This document shows, piece after piece, positions 10,031-22,700 of a stretch of 64,000 bases of DNA; position 1 is the stretch's first letter, and every line of letters begins with the position of its first letter. The translations under genes and the position numbers were made by a program. Location of the stretch: positions 33,404,716-33,468,715 of the forward strand of contig CM064874.1 of assembly GCA_032719365.1 (NCBI GenBank). Direction: 5' to 3'. Under the pieces are notes generated by a model. That model was given only the letters and a program-made list of their open reading frames with translations, was not told the origin of the DNA and did not search any database. This DNA is from Prinsepia uniflora (Eukaryota > Streptophyta > Magnoliopsida > Rosales > Rosaceae).

Positions 10031-12390
10031 CATTTTGTACATCAACATAAGTATTTCTCAAATAACCTAGTGACTTTCTTGTTGAATAATTCCAACAAAA
10101 CCATGTCACCTTGATAGCTTTTGTGATGGCAAAGTGGGATGATTGGTGTATATTTTCTTTATCAACACAGATAAAGTGGGATGAGTTTGGTTTTGATAAT
10201 AAACAGAACCAGGTTAGTTCATGTTTTGTTTTTCCCCAATGTCTCATTAGACTAGAGGACGAATGACTTAATGATGCATTGTTGGGCATTTCCTTAATGA
10301 GGCTTGGAAAATAACTATTATGTGCAATTTAGTTTCAGATTTGTCTATTTAACATTAATTATATTATTGTTGGTTTTTGATTTGTTTGTAATGGACAATT
10401 GGACATTCTGGTTTTTTATTTGTTCGATTTTTTTGTAATGGACATTGCTGGTTTTTTTTTATATTTATATTGTTGATTTGGTTCTCAAGTATTTAACAAT
10501 TAAATTAGTATTAATGAAAGATGTGTAATGAATAATGCTTTTTTATCTAGATTGTAGTATTCTCAGTAAATGAATCTCAATTGCTATATTTACTCTTTGT
10601 TAATTTTTTTTATTGCCCAAATTTTGAAAAAAAAAAACTTTGAAAAAAAAAACCGAACCGGTTGGACCAATTGAACTGAACCGGATGTAACCAAATTTGA
10701 ACCGGTTTACCCGAAACTGAACTGAACCGAACTGAATATTTTGGTTTCGGTTCGAGTCGGTTTTTAGCTTAAAAACCAAACCGAACCGAAACTGATTCTT
10801 TAGCCAGTTCGGTTTTGATTTTGGTATAAAAATCGAACTGAAAACCCGATTAACCGGCCTACTTTCATGACAAATTTCTCCTTTTGTATGTCATTGAAAG
10901 TGCTCCATTGTGATCTAATGGCATTTGTAAGTGCAATGTTAGATGTTCGAACTTCTAAGTGCATCCATATAAACTTTGATGACCACTATTAGATGAGTTC
11001 CATAAACCCAAATTTTGCCTTATTATATTTTGTTATTGCTTATCCACTTTTTAAATTAGCAACATTTTATTCATGAATGTCAAATGTTCATTTATTTACT
11101 TCTGCGGCAGATTCTCACATATTCTTGCTACATGGCTCTAATAACCCTGCCTTCCTACAACAGATAGCTCTAGCAACCCTCTCACGTTGAAATGTATTGG
11201 GTCTTCAGTATCATTCACATTATTTGAACTCTCTTCCAAATTTATTATATCTTCTTTTATTTCATTGTGTTCTCCGAAATTGTCTTCTAAATCTGTATTT
11301 TTCATTTTATTTATATTATATTCCTAAATATTTCAAAATTTCAAATTAAAACCGCCACAAATTTACAGTATATGAATAAAAGATTAAAAAGAACTTATTA
11401 TGAAAAAACAAACATAAAAACTACAATATATTCACAATTTTTAAATATGCAAACTGAAAACCAAAAAAATATATACAATATTCAAGAGCAAACATGTTCC
11501 CCATGCGTTAGAATGGATTATTTTCTCAAGATTATCAATTTCTTTACCAATATTTTTCCTACTCAATATTTCAACAATGTATGCATATTATATATGACTA
11601 TTAAGTATTAATCATATCAAGCTTGGTCATTATTATTTACATCATTAACAATTAATACAATAATATGTAAGAAAATATTCAATTGAAACTTACAATTACT
11701 TGGAGCTATTTCCTCCATCTTCAAACAATACTTTTGGTTGCATATCTTTCTAATAATATTTTTCCTCTAGAGCTTCCTTCATAATCCTAACTCCCAGATT
11801 GGATACCTTTCATTCACACACAAGAAAGCCCTAGAATGAATTTTAGGTGAGAACGATGATTGGGAACAGAAAGGTGGCCAGAATTTGTGTGAGAATAAGG
11901 ATCGGGAACATACCGGTGGCCGTGAAAGCAGGTGAATTGCTGTTGATGGTCACTGGTAGTGGTTGCTGGTTGCTGGTTGCTGGGAGATGGGTGATAAAAA
12001 CATTAGGGTTTATGATTTTTTATATTCTAATTTTATTTGTTTTAATATTTAATTTAAGTTGAAATTTTGTTTATTTGTATTTTAATTTAAGTTTTTTGAA
12101 TGGTTTAATTGTATTTTAATTTTAATTTTAATTTTGAGAAAGGTAATTAAAGATGATGACATAGGTAATTGAAGATAATGACATGGAATGCCATGTCAAA
12201 TGCCATATAGGGTGAGATATAAAATGTGGGATTTTAAGTGATACCCCTAACTTTATTATTGATATAAATATGATTATGTACCTTAATTATTTCTTGCTAC
12301 TTGCATGTTGTTAATTATTGACTTATTTAGTATGATCCATCGCTCTTAATTTATTGACTATCGTACGAGTTAACATTATGATCTAATAGA
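10031..12390. other. AT-rich DNA without recognisable genes, containing a foldback
   Basis: Low-GC sequence with short random frames only. A notable part is 10640-10860, a run of CCGAACCGAAC-type repeats with opposed arms: GGTTTCGGTTCGAG at about 10743 pairs with AAACCGAACCGAAAC at about 10778. The strand symmetry suggests a degenerate repeat or the edge of an unidentified DNA transposon. I see no promoter, exon or RNA gene that I can support. Confidence 0.4.
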
Positions 12391-12870
12391 ATTGTTGCAA
12401 CTATTCTTAAACTTTACATTAATTTTAGTTATCACCCACGAACTTCATTATTAGTAACAGGCTTCCCTGAATTTCACAATAATTTTATCAATTGTCTATG
12501 GACTTATTATTGTTAGTAGCAGACATCTTCATACTCTGCCTAAATGTGCATTAACAGTCTTTTCCTTAAAATTCGTAATTATTTTTATTAAAAATATACA
12601 TTTATCTTCATTCAAAGTTTACATTATACTTATAAACAGACTTGGAAATACCATTTTGCTCTTATTTTTAACAAAAATAATTAAAAATTGTAACAGAAGG
12701 ACTGTCAATGCACATTTAAGCATATTTTAGGGAAGTCTGCTATTAATGATGAAGTTCATGGATGATATATAAAATTAATGTAAAGTCCAGGGACGTCTGT
12801 TACTAATTATGAAATTTATGGACTATGATATATAAGATTAGTGCAAACTTCAAGGACAGTAGCAACAAAT
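12391..12870. mobile_element. Foldback/MITE-like element with ~205-bp inverted arms
   Basis: The arm at 12391-12595 is an imperfect inverted copy of 12664-12870. For example, ATGTGCATTAACAGTC at about 12544 matches the complement of GACTGTCAATGCACAT at 12702, and both outer ends read ATTTGTTGC/ATTGTTGC. The arms enclose an AT-rich loop of about 70 bp. It has no ORF. The long inverted arms resemble Mutator-type MITEs or foldback elements, but I could not find a convincing target duplication, so the superfamily is open. Confidence 0.7.
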
Positions 12871-13281
12871 TTTCTTATTAGTAAATAAAAAGCATCGAGT
12901 TCAACTATCATAAATAACAAGGATAAAAATTATATATTTGTGTGGAGGTTAATACTTTGTATCTGGCCATGTGAGGCACCTTGCAGAAATTAATCCTCCC
13001 TTTAGTCCAACATTTAATTAGTAATACGAACGTATAGTCTTCCTAATAACTAATAAGCAATGAAGCATTGGTTTACGATGGCAGATGCTTAATTAGAGCA
13101 AATTAAACCATTAATTGTGTATTAAAATTTCTCTACGAAAAAACAATTAAAAAGTATAGGAAGCAGCAACAGCAGCAGTGGACAAAACAAAACAAAACAA
13201 TGATGGCAAAAAAGAGAAACAAATGGAAAAGAAAAGAAAAATGAGAAACGGTATGTTTAATTTGGCGATGGTAAGATGTGA

Positions 13282-13571
13282 TCAGAGGCTTGACTTGTGG
13301 GCAACACCAGCATCACTGATCCATTTGCCTTCTCCTAGGAGCGAGCCGACTGTAAATTTAGCGGCTGATTTACTGTTGATGCTTCTCAACCCATTCCATT
13401 TGACTCTATTTCTAGTGGAAGAACCGGGACTCGAGTTTTGATACTCAGCGTAAAATATGGCGTGAAGCGCAGTGGTGCTAACCCATGGCAACCACCCATT
13501 TGGATGGATAAGGCTTCCCATGGATGTTTGCAAGTATACAGTTGTAGAGTAGTTCTTTCACGGCCTCTCAA
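13282..13571 (-). pseudogene. Pectin methylesterase (type I) pseudogene, C-terminal part
   Basis: On the minus strand the frame reads RP, stop, KNYSTTVYLQTSMGSLI, then HPNGWLPW, FYAEYQNSSPGSSTRNRVKW and finally SKFTVG-like text to a TGA at 13282-13284. This is the end of the plant pectinesterase catalytic domain, which removes methyl groups from cell-wall homogalacturonan. In the family signature GRPWK the Trp codon is now TGA (complement of 13558-13560). The gene stops at 13571, where element R1 begins, and its preceding codons (TYLG) lie at 38451-38462. The junction splits the Gly-Arg of that signature, whose Arg is catalytic. Confidence 0.88.
13567..13571. repeat. Target-site duplication of R1, left copy (CTCAA, decayed from CCCGA)
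   Basis: The right copy, CCCGA at 38446-38450, is what the pectinesterase reading frame requires. The left copy differs by one C-to-T and one G-to-A change, the pattern expected from cytosine deamination. Confidence 0.65.
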
Positions 13572-13751
13572 TGACACACCCCGATCTAAAACGTTCATTT
13601 ATGGCATGAAGGTCGAGGCGTACTGGCCGGCATCTGGACGATGACGTCCAGCTGACGATGCCATTTCGAGTTAAAGTGACGTGTAAGAGTCGAGTGAAAC
13701 CTAATCGGTGAAAATATATCACATTTCACCCGACAGTGGAAGCATAGAACA

Positions 13752-16516
13752 TGTAACGACCTGTCCCGAAATTTCATAATTATCGAGATTTAATAAAAAA
13801 ATTAATTGAGACTAATCAAGATTAGTTGAGGTGAAATGACGATTTTTCCATATAAGGGAAAAATGTTGAATTTTGACCCGAGAGGTCAATTTCATGTGCA
13901 TCGAGGTCCAATACGTAGATCAAGGGATTACGAGTACGTAGACAAGAGGCACGTCAAATTTGGACGTCGTACGAGAAAGTTACGGGTCACGGAAGGTTCT
14001 ATTGGATTTTACAGCGACACATTTTACGAGACAAGTTTACTTTAATTTGTTTTTAGTGGGACCCAAAATATCCATTCTGGACCAATGGATGAGTGACAAG
14101 TGTCACTCATCCCATTGGCCCATCACCCCACATAAATGCATCTCTTTCTATCCCCTTTCATTTTGAAACCCCCCAAAACCTCATCCCCTTTTCCTTCTCC
14201 ATTTTGTTCTGGTTTGAGAGAAACAGAGAGTGAGAGGATGTGAGGGTGAGTGGCTGAGAGAGGGAGAGTGATGGAGGAAGGTGGAGCCATGGTGGCTAGC
14301 CGTGAAACCTAGGAAAAATAGGTAACCGTGTGAGTTGATTTTTGGGTTTGGATTTTAGGGCTTTGTAGTCGTGTTCTGATGACTAGGTTTTGTTCCTTCA
14401 GTTTGGGCGAGTTCAAAAGAACAAAAAAGAAGGAAAAAGGATGTTGGAATTGCCCTAGGAGGAAGCTCGAAGGTTGTTCGAGAAGGAACGATGTTGGCCA
14501 GGTGTTTTCAGGTAAGGTTTCTCAGATTTGAACCTATAGGATTGTTTCTGGGTAGATTACGAGTTGATTAGGAAAAGAAGGGTCAATTTTGGCTGAGAAA
14601 CGGATGAGTTATGACCGGGTCATGAATATGGGTCGAACGACCCGTTATGGTGAAATAGGTCGACCCGCCCAGAGGTAGGAGACGATGGTGTGGCAAGCCA
14701 CGTCATCTTGTAAGGCCACGTGGCCAACCAAGTGGTGACACGTGGTAAGTTGTCAGGTCAAGTTAGCGTCGACATGGCAAGTTGACTTCAGCATTGTCAG
14801 ATCATGTGGACCAGTGAGGTGGTGCCACACGCCAGTGTGTTAGAGGGTTGTCAGGATTATCAGGCTAACGTGGCAGGTTACGTGGCACTACACGTGGAAG
14901 GATGACATCAGCAGATGATGTCATTATGGGACACGTGGCAAGTGTTAGAGGGTGACATGTGGCACCAGTCAGGGAGTGTCACGTGGCAGTTGTCAGATGT
15001 CAGATGTCAGGTAGGGCTATCGTTAGCAGGTGACGTCAGTAGTGACGTCATCATTGACTGGCGTTGACCAACGTTGACCAAATTTTTATTGGCATGTGTG
15101 GACGTATGGGTACGAAAAGGTTCGACAATTTGAATCTAATGGTGGTGGTTTCAGATCGATCGGAGATCGTTTGGTTAGAGTTTGGAGGTTTGTCTCCTCA
15201 GGAAGCGTGTTCGGGACACGTTTCCTATTCCAGGTTTTAGGGGGTGTCTACATATGAACTTGTATAGATTGATAGTGACCCTTGGGTGTGATTTGAACAG
15301 GCTCAGACATCTAGAAGAATTCAGTTTAGCTTACGACGCAAGTTTTGAGCGCGCAACATGGACTGGGTGTGAGTGGACCTTGTTTTACAAAGGTGATGCA
15401 TGCATAAATGTTTTAAATGTCTTATGATCATGATTTGAAATTCAATAATTACATAATCATTTAAGTATTATTGTTGATCATTTTCATGGAAAATGTTATT
15501 GTGCACGTATTTCGAGATTTATGCTTTATGTTACACTTTGGGCTTAGGCCGAATTTTCTACGTGCTTTGAGATTTCACTAAAGGTGATTTGGATGATGAT
15601 TCGATTTGAATGAAATGATTTTGGTATTTGTGAAATTATGTTTTGGGCTTGAGACCCTGTTGGAAAGATGTTTCACTCTGAGTGTGAGTCCATGTGAATT
15701 TGAAAGCTATGCTTTGGGCAAAGGCCCTATTGAGATGTTTGAAATAAATACTGGTGAAATGATTTATGAGATTTGGTTTTGGGCTAAGACCCTACGTGAA
15801 ACGATTGATTTGATTTGAAATACAGTTGTTTATGAAAATTTTCTTCAACTATTTTCACTGAGACCATCCTCTTGAGATTGATGTGACTCCAATTGTGAAT
15901 GTGTTTCCCCGGAGTGGTCCCTATGATATGATGCTCACCTATAGGATGCGTTGTGTGTCCCTCCCCTTTCCCCCCCCCCCCCCCCCCCAAAGTCCCGATG
16001 CACTTCGTGTTGACGAGCAGCCGTGGGAGGCTCGGCTTAGGAGGTCTTATGTATGACATCGATCGTTGATGTGTTCATTATGATATGAACGTCGGTCCTA
16101 GATTTGTTCACATCGACGTGCTCGGACGTGAACTGTCCTAGAGCTTATTTGCACACGTTTGAACGGATGACGTAATTGATGATGATATGAGATGAGACAG
16201 ATGTGGGTTATGAGGATTGCTCATGTTTTCGAGTATTGTTTTGTGATGCACGCATGCTTTTAATTGGAGGGTATAAATGTATTTTCCTAAAAAAATTTTG
16301 AAACTGCTTATTTGGTCCACTCACATTTTTAATGGTCTTGATATCCTTCAGATTGATCGCGGATGCAGGCTGTACTAGAGACCGAGGTATCACATGAAGC
16401 TGCGTACTCTGAAAACCCTGTTTAGGTCATGGTGTTATCCCTTGTCTGACACGTGGTGTCAGATGGGAGTAGGTCCTCCCACGATAATCCAGAGGGATTA
16501 GGGATGGGAATTGTCA
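13752..16516 (+). mobile_element. Solo LTR sL2 (2765 bp) inside the R1 left LTR
   Basis: It begins TGTAACGACCTGTCCC and ends GGATGGGAATTGTCA. It is flanked by GAACA (13747-13751) and GAGCA (16517-16521), a 4-of-5 target duplication. The sequence on either side rejoins to match the R1 right LTR around 28900. Features include the GGCACG module, five CACGTG and two TGACGTCA motifs (14717-15050), repeated GGGCTTRGRCCC units (15540-15790), a 19-base C run (15970-15988) and GGAGGGTATAAATG (16266). It is closest to the R3 LTR type, sharing the CCTTCAGATTGAT and GCGGATGCAGGCT text near the 3' end. Confidence 0.88.
14717..15050. promoter_or_regulatory. Cluster of G-box and TGACGTCA motifs in sL2 U3
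   Basis: CACGTG occurs at 14717, 14739, 14891, 14932 and 14980. TGACGTCA occurs at 15031 and 15043, 12 bp apart. Both are classic plant bZIP-binding cores. The surrounding DNA is a degenerate mix of GTCAG and ACGTGGCA words. Regulatory function is inferred from motif identity and from the parallel cluster in sL4. Confidence 0.55.
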
Positions 16517-19374
16517 GAGCATGTATGAATTAACTTGATGATCATACATAAAAACTTTAGCTTCTAATACCCGATTGTTCAATCAACTTCACTCTATGCC
16601 CGGGAGTTAGTTTAAGAGCAATATCCGAGTTCCTTGAATTACGTGCACGCCACAAGAACCTGAGGGGTATAAAAACACAAAGGTGAGTGTACCCAATCAT
16701 TATTTCATTGTAAAACCATTTTCAATAAATAACATTTAACCCTTAATTTTTTAATAAAACCAAAACAGTTATAGCATACTTGCACGTAATACGAGAGAAA
16801 GCAATAATGATTATTAATTAATAATTTAACTAATATGCACATATGAGCTATTTGAAAATCATAAATCTGTCGCAATATCAACCCACATCAAATTGCACTT
16901 GAGTCTCCTCGAGTCTCATACTCAGAACATAAACTAGGTATCATGCCTGCGTACCATGACCACCTAAAGGATTTGGTGCAATGCACCGCCACCACAAGTC
17001 CCTTAGAGCTCAAGGATATGACTAGCGCTTTTTAACTGGTATAGCGAGCAGCGCGGGTGAACGATCACGTGGAGCACTGGTTTGTGGCCTACGAACAGGT
17101 ACTAGATATTAGCGACTCTTAAGTGGGTTCTATCATTATCTCAATCTCATTAATGCCCCTGGGACTCATATGCAAGGCAACATGTGACTCACTAACGTAC
17201 GACTGCACAACGCATAATATCATATCATGGTCTATTAAGATAATCGTATATCCATAGTAACAATCCATAACAACCATATATCACCACTATCACATAATAA
17301 ATCATGCTTGCTCAATAGTAACAAACGTGAAATCATCATAAAACGTGCGAGTAATAAATAATATAAAACCAATTTCAAGGAAGGGGGGTCCACTCACACT
17401 AGTCGGGGAGTCAGATCACCAAACAAGTCTAACTAGTCACATTTTTCCAACCAGTCTAGCCTTACAAGACCATTTACCAAGGTCAAAGTCAACTTCACAG
17501 TTCAATCTATTCGTCTAAACCCTTTAAAGGTGGCCTAACTTGGCCTTAAATCACTTAACAAGTACCCTAGTATGTTTAGGGATGTCCTAAGCCCCTTAAA
17601 ACAGTACCTACAGGCTCCAGGGAGTGGAACAATAGCGCTTATATGCTGGCTGAGAGTAGAAAACAGCTCAACGAGTGGTTTAGGGGCTGGAAAACCACTT
17701 AAAAAGATGCTAAATGATCTGTAAGAGTGCCCACGTGCCGCCGTGGGCCGGAAAAGGCCTCCATACACCGCCACGCGTTGGCCGAGGACAGAAAAATTGG
17801 CTCACACACCCATATGTACTGGTTGGGACCCTAACGCGTCGAGCACGCGCCATTGTGCACGATGCTACAGTAACGCACACGTCGTACATGTGTGGGAATA
17901 TTTCATGGATTAACGGTCTATTTTCTTGACCGTTACTTTTAACGTGGATATATCGTTGACTAACGATGACCACGATCATCGAAGCTTCGCCATAGTCGAT
18001 GATCGGATCGTTGGCAGTTCCGTCACCACGGTGGTCGAATTCTGGAATTTTCATCGAAAGTTTTCTAGCACCCGGTGAGACCTAATTTCCTCCATTTTTA
18101 CTCGAATCCAACATGCATAATATCAATTTAACCTTACTCAACAAAAGGAGTTCGAATATCCAATCCATAGTTGAATATTTGCCTACTCTAATCGGAAAGG
18201 CGTCGGGAAGGTCTCGATTTCCCTATTTTCCCAGTTTTCAGATGAACCTTCGCCGTCGTGGTCTGTTGCTCAAACCCCACATGCGAAAATAATAATCAAT
18301 AGTCTCCATCATAAAGAGTTGAATGGTGTCGATCATAGGTTTAGCGATTACTTTTAATGTTCTTAAACACAGGTCGGCTCTTGGGTCAGATCGGTTTCCA
18401 AACAGGTTTGCTCGCATTTCAAAGGTCGATTATACTCAATTTTCTGCTCAGACGTACACAATTACAACATGAAATCCCAGAGCTACTCTCGCCATGATGG
18501 AAGGTGTACTATGGTCCATTTCCCAAGCTTGAAACCCCCTGCGCTACTGTAGAGAGCCTAGATTCCGACGACAGGCGATTCCCAGCCGCCGCCGCACCTG
18601 CTCGAATTTAACATACAATGACCCCAATTTGAAGCCCATAGGACAGAGATCACAGTCATATAGGTTATAGTGTTTAAGGTTACCTAAAATACTCTCGAAT
18701 CTAGTCAAGTCAGACTTGGGTCGCACTCGAGTCATCCTTTCCGTTCAAGCCTTGACAATCCTCGCACCTCAGGGTTGGCTGCGACAACCTCGCAGGGGTA
18801 GTACAATGTTGCTGGGGTTTTTTGAGTCGTGGTTTCATAGATTAGGTCGATGGGAAGTATGAAGACTTGCTGTCCTTGTAGGTGGTTCAGGCTAGGTTCA
18901 ATGGAAGGTTAGTATGAGCTACTAATCACTAAAGAGAAAGGTAAGGAGTTTTTTTCGAGTATGGTGGTCGTCCTAGTAGTTCCCAGGGTCTTCCATATGT
19001 CTCACCATTCCATTCTTCAGAGAGGGGAGAGTCAACCTCACGGGTAGAGGAAGAAGACAGGGTATACGTGTGAAACTAGTGTGAGCGTGTGTACCTAGTG
19101 AGAGATCATTTAGGAAATTTACAGAGGGCTTCCCTTTTGGGATGTTAGGCTAGTTGGATTACAAGCTGATGAGCTCCCATTTAAGTCATAAACCATTTTG
19201 TGCTTAGAACAAACTTTGGACTCATTGAGTTTATTTGGACTTAGCAACCTCATTCCCAGCTCCACAAACAGACAGTAGCCCACAAGTACCAAGATTACAG
19301 CACAGGGGTACCAGTAAGGGTAAAATAGTAATTTTTTATTTTTGGGTTCTTAAATTACAATACAGGATGTATCA

Positions 19375-19786
19375 GTCTACCCCCTTTAGGGAAGTTTCCT
19401 CCCCGAAATTTGGTCATGGTCGGTCAATGGTTCAATTCCCAACAATATCTAAAATCGTCCATTGCCTCCACAGTTAAAACTTAACTTCCTCTTAGTGTCC
19501 AATAGAAATGTGCTCCATCAAGGGGTTCATTATTTTCTAACCATCAAGCTACCAGTGTATCACTTTGTTTCCAAAAGTAATCCAAAAGGTCTCTTTCAAA
19601 TGATCCAATAAATCAGATGCTTCTGGAATAGTTTCTTGAATGTCTTATACGGATTCCTCGATCAATGATGAGTGTCAGCTCTGAGAGATAACATACACGC
19701 TCGAATAGGTCGATTTTCCCTTCACCAACACCCCTAATCGGTCAAGTATTCGGATAACCATGATGTTACGATGGTCCCGCAATATA
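19375..19786 (-). mobile_element. R1 interior, 3' end with polypurine tract
   Basis: Read on the minus strand, CCTAAAGGGGGTAGAC sits directly before the LTR start TGATACATCC, the expected polypurine primer for plus-strand synthesis. The rest (to 19786) is non-coding and ends at the inserted LTR element. Confidence 0.6.
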
Positions 19787-22700
19787 TGTCAGGACCCACC
19801 CCTAATCCCCCGGGATTAAGGGCTAAATCCCGATCCCGTCTAACTTACGCATGACACGTAGGCTAAACTGACGTCCAACCTTCATGTGACACGTAAGTCG
19901 GACAAGGGATTCTCGATCCAACCATCCAAAGGTAACCGGACTTCCCAGAGTGTACCGAACTACTGTGGATCGTATGTGTGATGTCTCCGTCTCTCTCGAT
20001 CAACAGCACGTGCTGCAACAACCTGGAGGGTATCGAAAACACGAACGGACTGTGAGTGGACAAAAATAAAGTATAATTTAGAAAACTGTTTAAGAAAGGA
20101 ATTACATTTATACCCTCCATACAAAAACCAATGCATGCATATCATCTCAAGTCATGAAACTACTCATATAAAAAAACCATCCAAGAAAAACCATTTGAAG
20201 ACCCGTATCAAACCCATTATTCAAATCCAGGCCTCAGCCTCAAATCTCAAATCAATCTCATATCCGGAAAATCAATCCCAAGACTCGTCAAATCCACTTC
20301 ATCCAGGCCGCTGCCCAAAACATCAGAAAACCAGTGAAAAACTAGTGAAAATATCAATCATACAAGTTTACTGGCCCGAGTCTTTAAACTCAAAACACAA
20401 TGCGCAAATAGACAGGCCTTCTCGGGATATCCGAGTCTTAAAACTCAAAACACAATCACAGGCCTCGGGGGGTATCATATCCGAGTCTCTAAACTCAAAA
20501 CCAGATCCAGTGGGTTTTTTCATTTTCAGGGTCTTTCAACCCAAAACCATTTTTCAATCAACCATGAAAACCACAAAAAATCCATCTCCGAATCCGCAAC
20601 AATGATTCCGTAAGCTGGCATCCGGAACCACTGTCCGGAACCCAAATCCAGACTTCCTTTCCAAACCTCGAAAACTAAATCCAAAACATCCTTTCTGAAA
20701 TCACAAGAGCTGGGCTCCAAGCCCGAAAACACTTTCCAAAATCCTTTTACTTTCTTTGAAATCAAATCGTATTTCAAATCCCGAAATCAAATCATTAAAA
20801 CCAGGTTCAAATCACAATATTCATCGAAATCTCGTAAAACGTGAAATACCGTCATTTCCTCGAAAAACATGCAAAAACCATAAACCATCACAATGATAAA
20901 TCAAATCATATAATAAAGTATAGAAAACATATAAAAACATATATGCATGCATCAAGAGTTAGAAAGCAAAGTCCACTCACAGACCATTCCGACATCGCCT
21001 CGATACGCCCGCACTTACGCCATCCCCGGCCATTCCGCTATCCTCGGCTTTCCTGAACCTGTCCAAAGCCCATAACGAGGTTACTAACTACTTCAAAAAA
21101 GTCCTACTCAAGTCCCATACTTTTCCCGAACTTCTAAGCGTACTTTAAACGGAACCCTAAACCTTCGACCGCTTAGAACTAACCCGAAACAACGTCCGAT
21201 TGTCCCGAAACCTATCCCAAAAGAGTCGTTACAACAATTAGACCAAAAACCTAGTTGAACACTTCCCCAGAAATTGCCGCACGCACCTCCACGCGCCGCC
21301 CAAAGTGGCTGCGCATGGGCCTCATACGCCTGCACATTTACTGTTCATCTTCTTCCTCGAGACCGTGCACTGTTCTGGACCGGCGTGGCCGATTCTCCGC
21401 CGTCCGCCCTCCGTTTTCGTCCATTTTTCCACCATTCTCTTCGTCCTACTCTAAGCAACCTAATTCTCAAGTCAAAACACGACATCAAGGCCTCTAGATC
21501 GTCACCCAGACTCGAACCAGAAACCACCCGAAACCCCTATTTCTCAATCCGACCACCCGTGTTTCCCCCCATCACGGCTTCGACTTCTACAGGTTCCTAA
21601 GGACCTAATGAGTCGACTAGGACTTACCAGACATCTCGAATCAGCCCCAAAAGACACAACTTTCAAATTGAACCAAAATGGAAAAACTGAGGAATAAGAA
21701 ACCTTACCGTCGTCCTAGCCCCACCGTGCTCACCGCCGCGTTCCCTTGAGTCCACTACACTCCTTAAGTCCTCCTCCGTCCTCTAAACACCACCAGCCAC
21801 CACAATTGATCAAGCACGGTAGAACTACCACCAAACTCCATCTCTGTTTTCCTGAGAACTCACCCTCTCCTCACACACCAACACTCGACTCTCAGTCTTC
21901 TCAACTCAGTCCCTGCACTCTCAACCTCCCTCTAAACACACTCACCCACTCAAGAATTCTCACCTCCTTGCAACTTGATCAATTCCTCCCTCAATCCCAG
22001 TCTCTGTTTTCTCTCGACTACTCGACTCAATAACACGACCCAATTAATTTTGCCCGTGCAATTGTGTAGAACCCTCTAGCTTCCTGCCACCTGTCACAAT
22101 CCTATGGTCCCTAACTAAAAAATATCCAATTACACACTGCACACTTGTCCTCATCAGATTGCACAATTCCCAATGTGCAAAAAGACTAAAATGCCCTTGT
22201 GAGTCAAAATTACCATTTTGCCCTTCGCCAGTCTAGACCCGTAACTTACTCGTCCTACGTCCGATGAAAGCATGCCGCCTGTCATTGAACTCAGGATGAC
22301 GAGATCTACCTAACGATCCTCGGTCTACATGAAAACCAAGAGTCTAGCAAAAAGTCAACATTTTTCCTCTATTTAACCAAAATTACGAGAACGCCCTTAA
22401 CCTTCCAAACACCATAACTTTTTCTCTGCTTGTCCAAATCGGACGTGCCACCTGTCTACGGATTCATGACGTCCCAAACTACGTCACGGTCATCAGTCAA
22501 TGCCCAATTGACCGTCCGAACTAAAAGTCAACATTTACCCAAACTAGGGGTAAAATCGTCATTCTACGTCCTGGGTCCAAAAGTACCCAATTAACCACCG
22601 ATTAACTCAGCTAATCCGTCACTAATCACTTCACTAATCTCGACTCCCGGGACGGGTCATTACAATCTACCCTCCTTAACAGAATTTCGTCCCCAAAATT

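Larger units (their letters stand above)
13572..19374 (-). mobile_element. R1 3' LTR (left copy), interrupted by solo LTR sL2
   Basis: It starts TGACACACCCCG and ends GATGTATCA followed by the purine tract. Net length is about 3.03 kb once 13752-16516 and one target duplication are removed. It aligns along its length with 28713-30664 plus 37460-38445. Landmarks shared with that copy include the GGTGAGTGTACCC / GGGTCCACTCACACT inverted pair and an AGTGAGAG-rich stretch near 19080. Confidence 0.8.

Noticed and set aside
10020..10289. 89-residue minus-strand open frame
   Set aside because: No recognisable family, AT-rich surroundings and no supporting neighbours.
11847..12062. 71-residue open frame with a hydrophobic C-terminus
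   Set aside because: The hydrophobic tail is what T-rich DNA encodes by chance. No homologue recognised.
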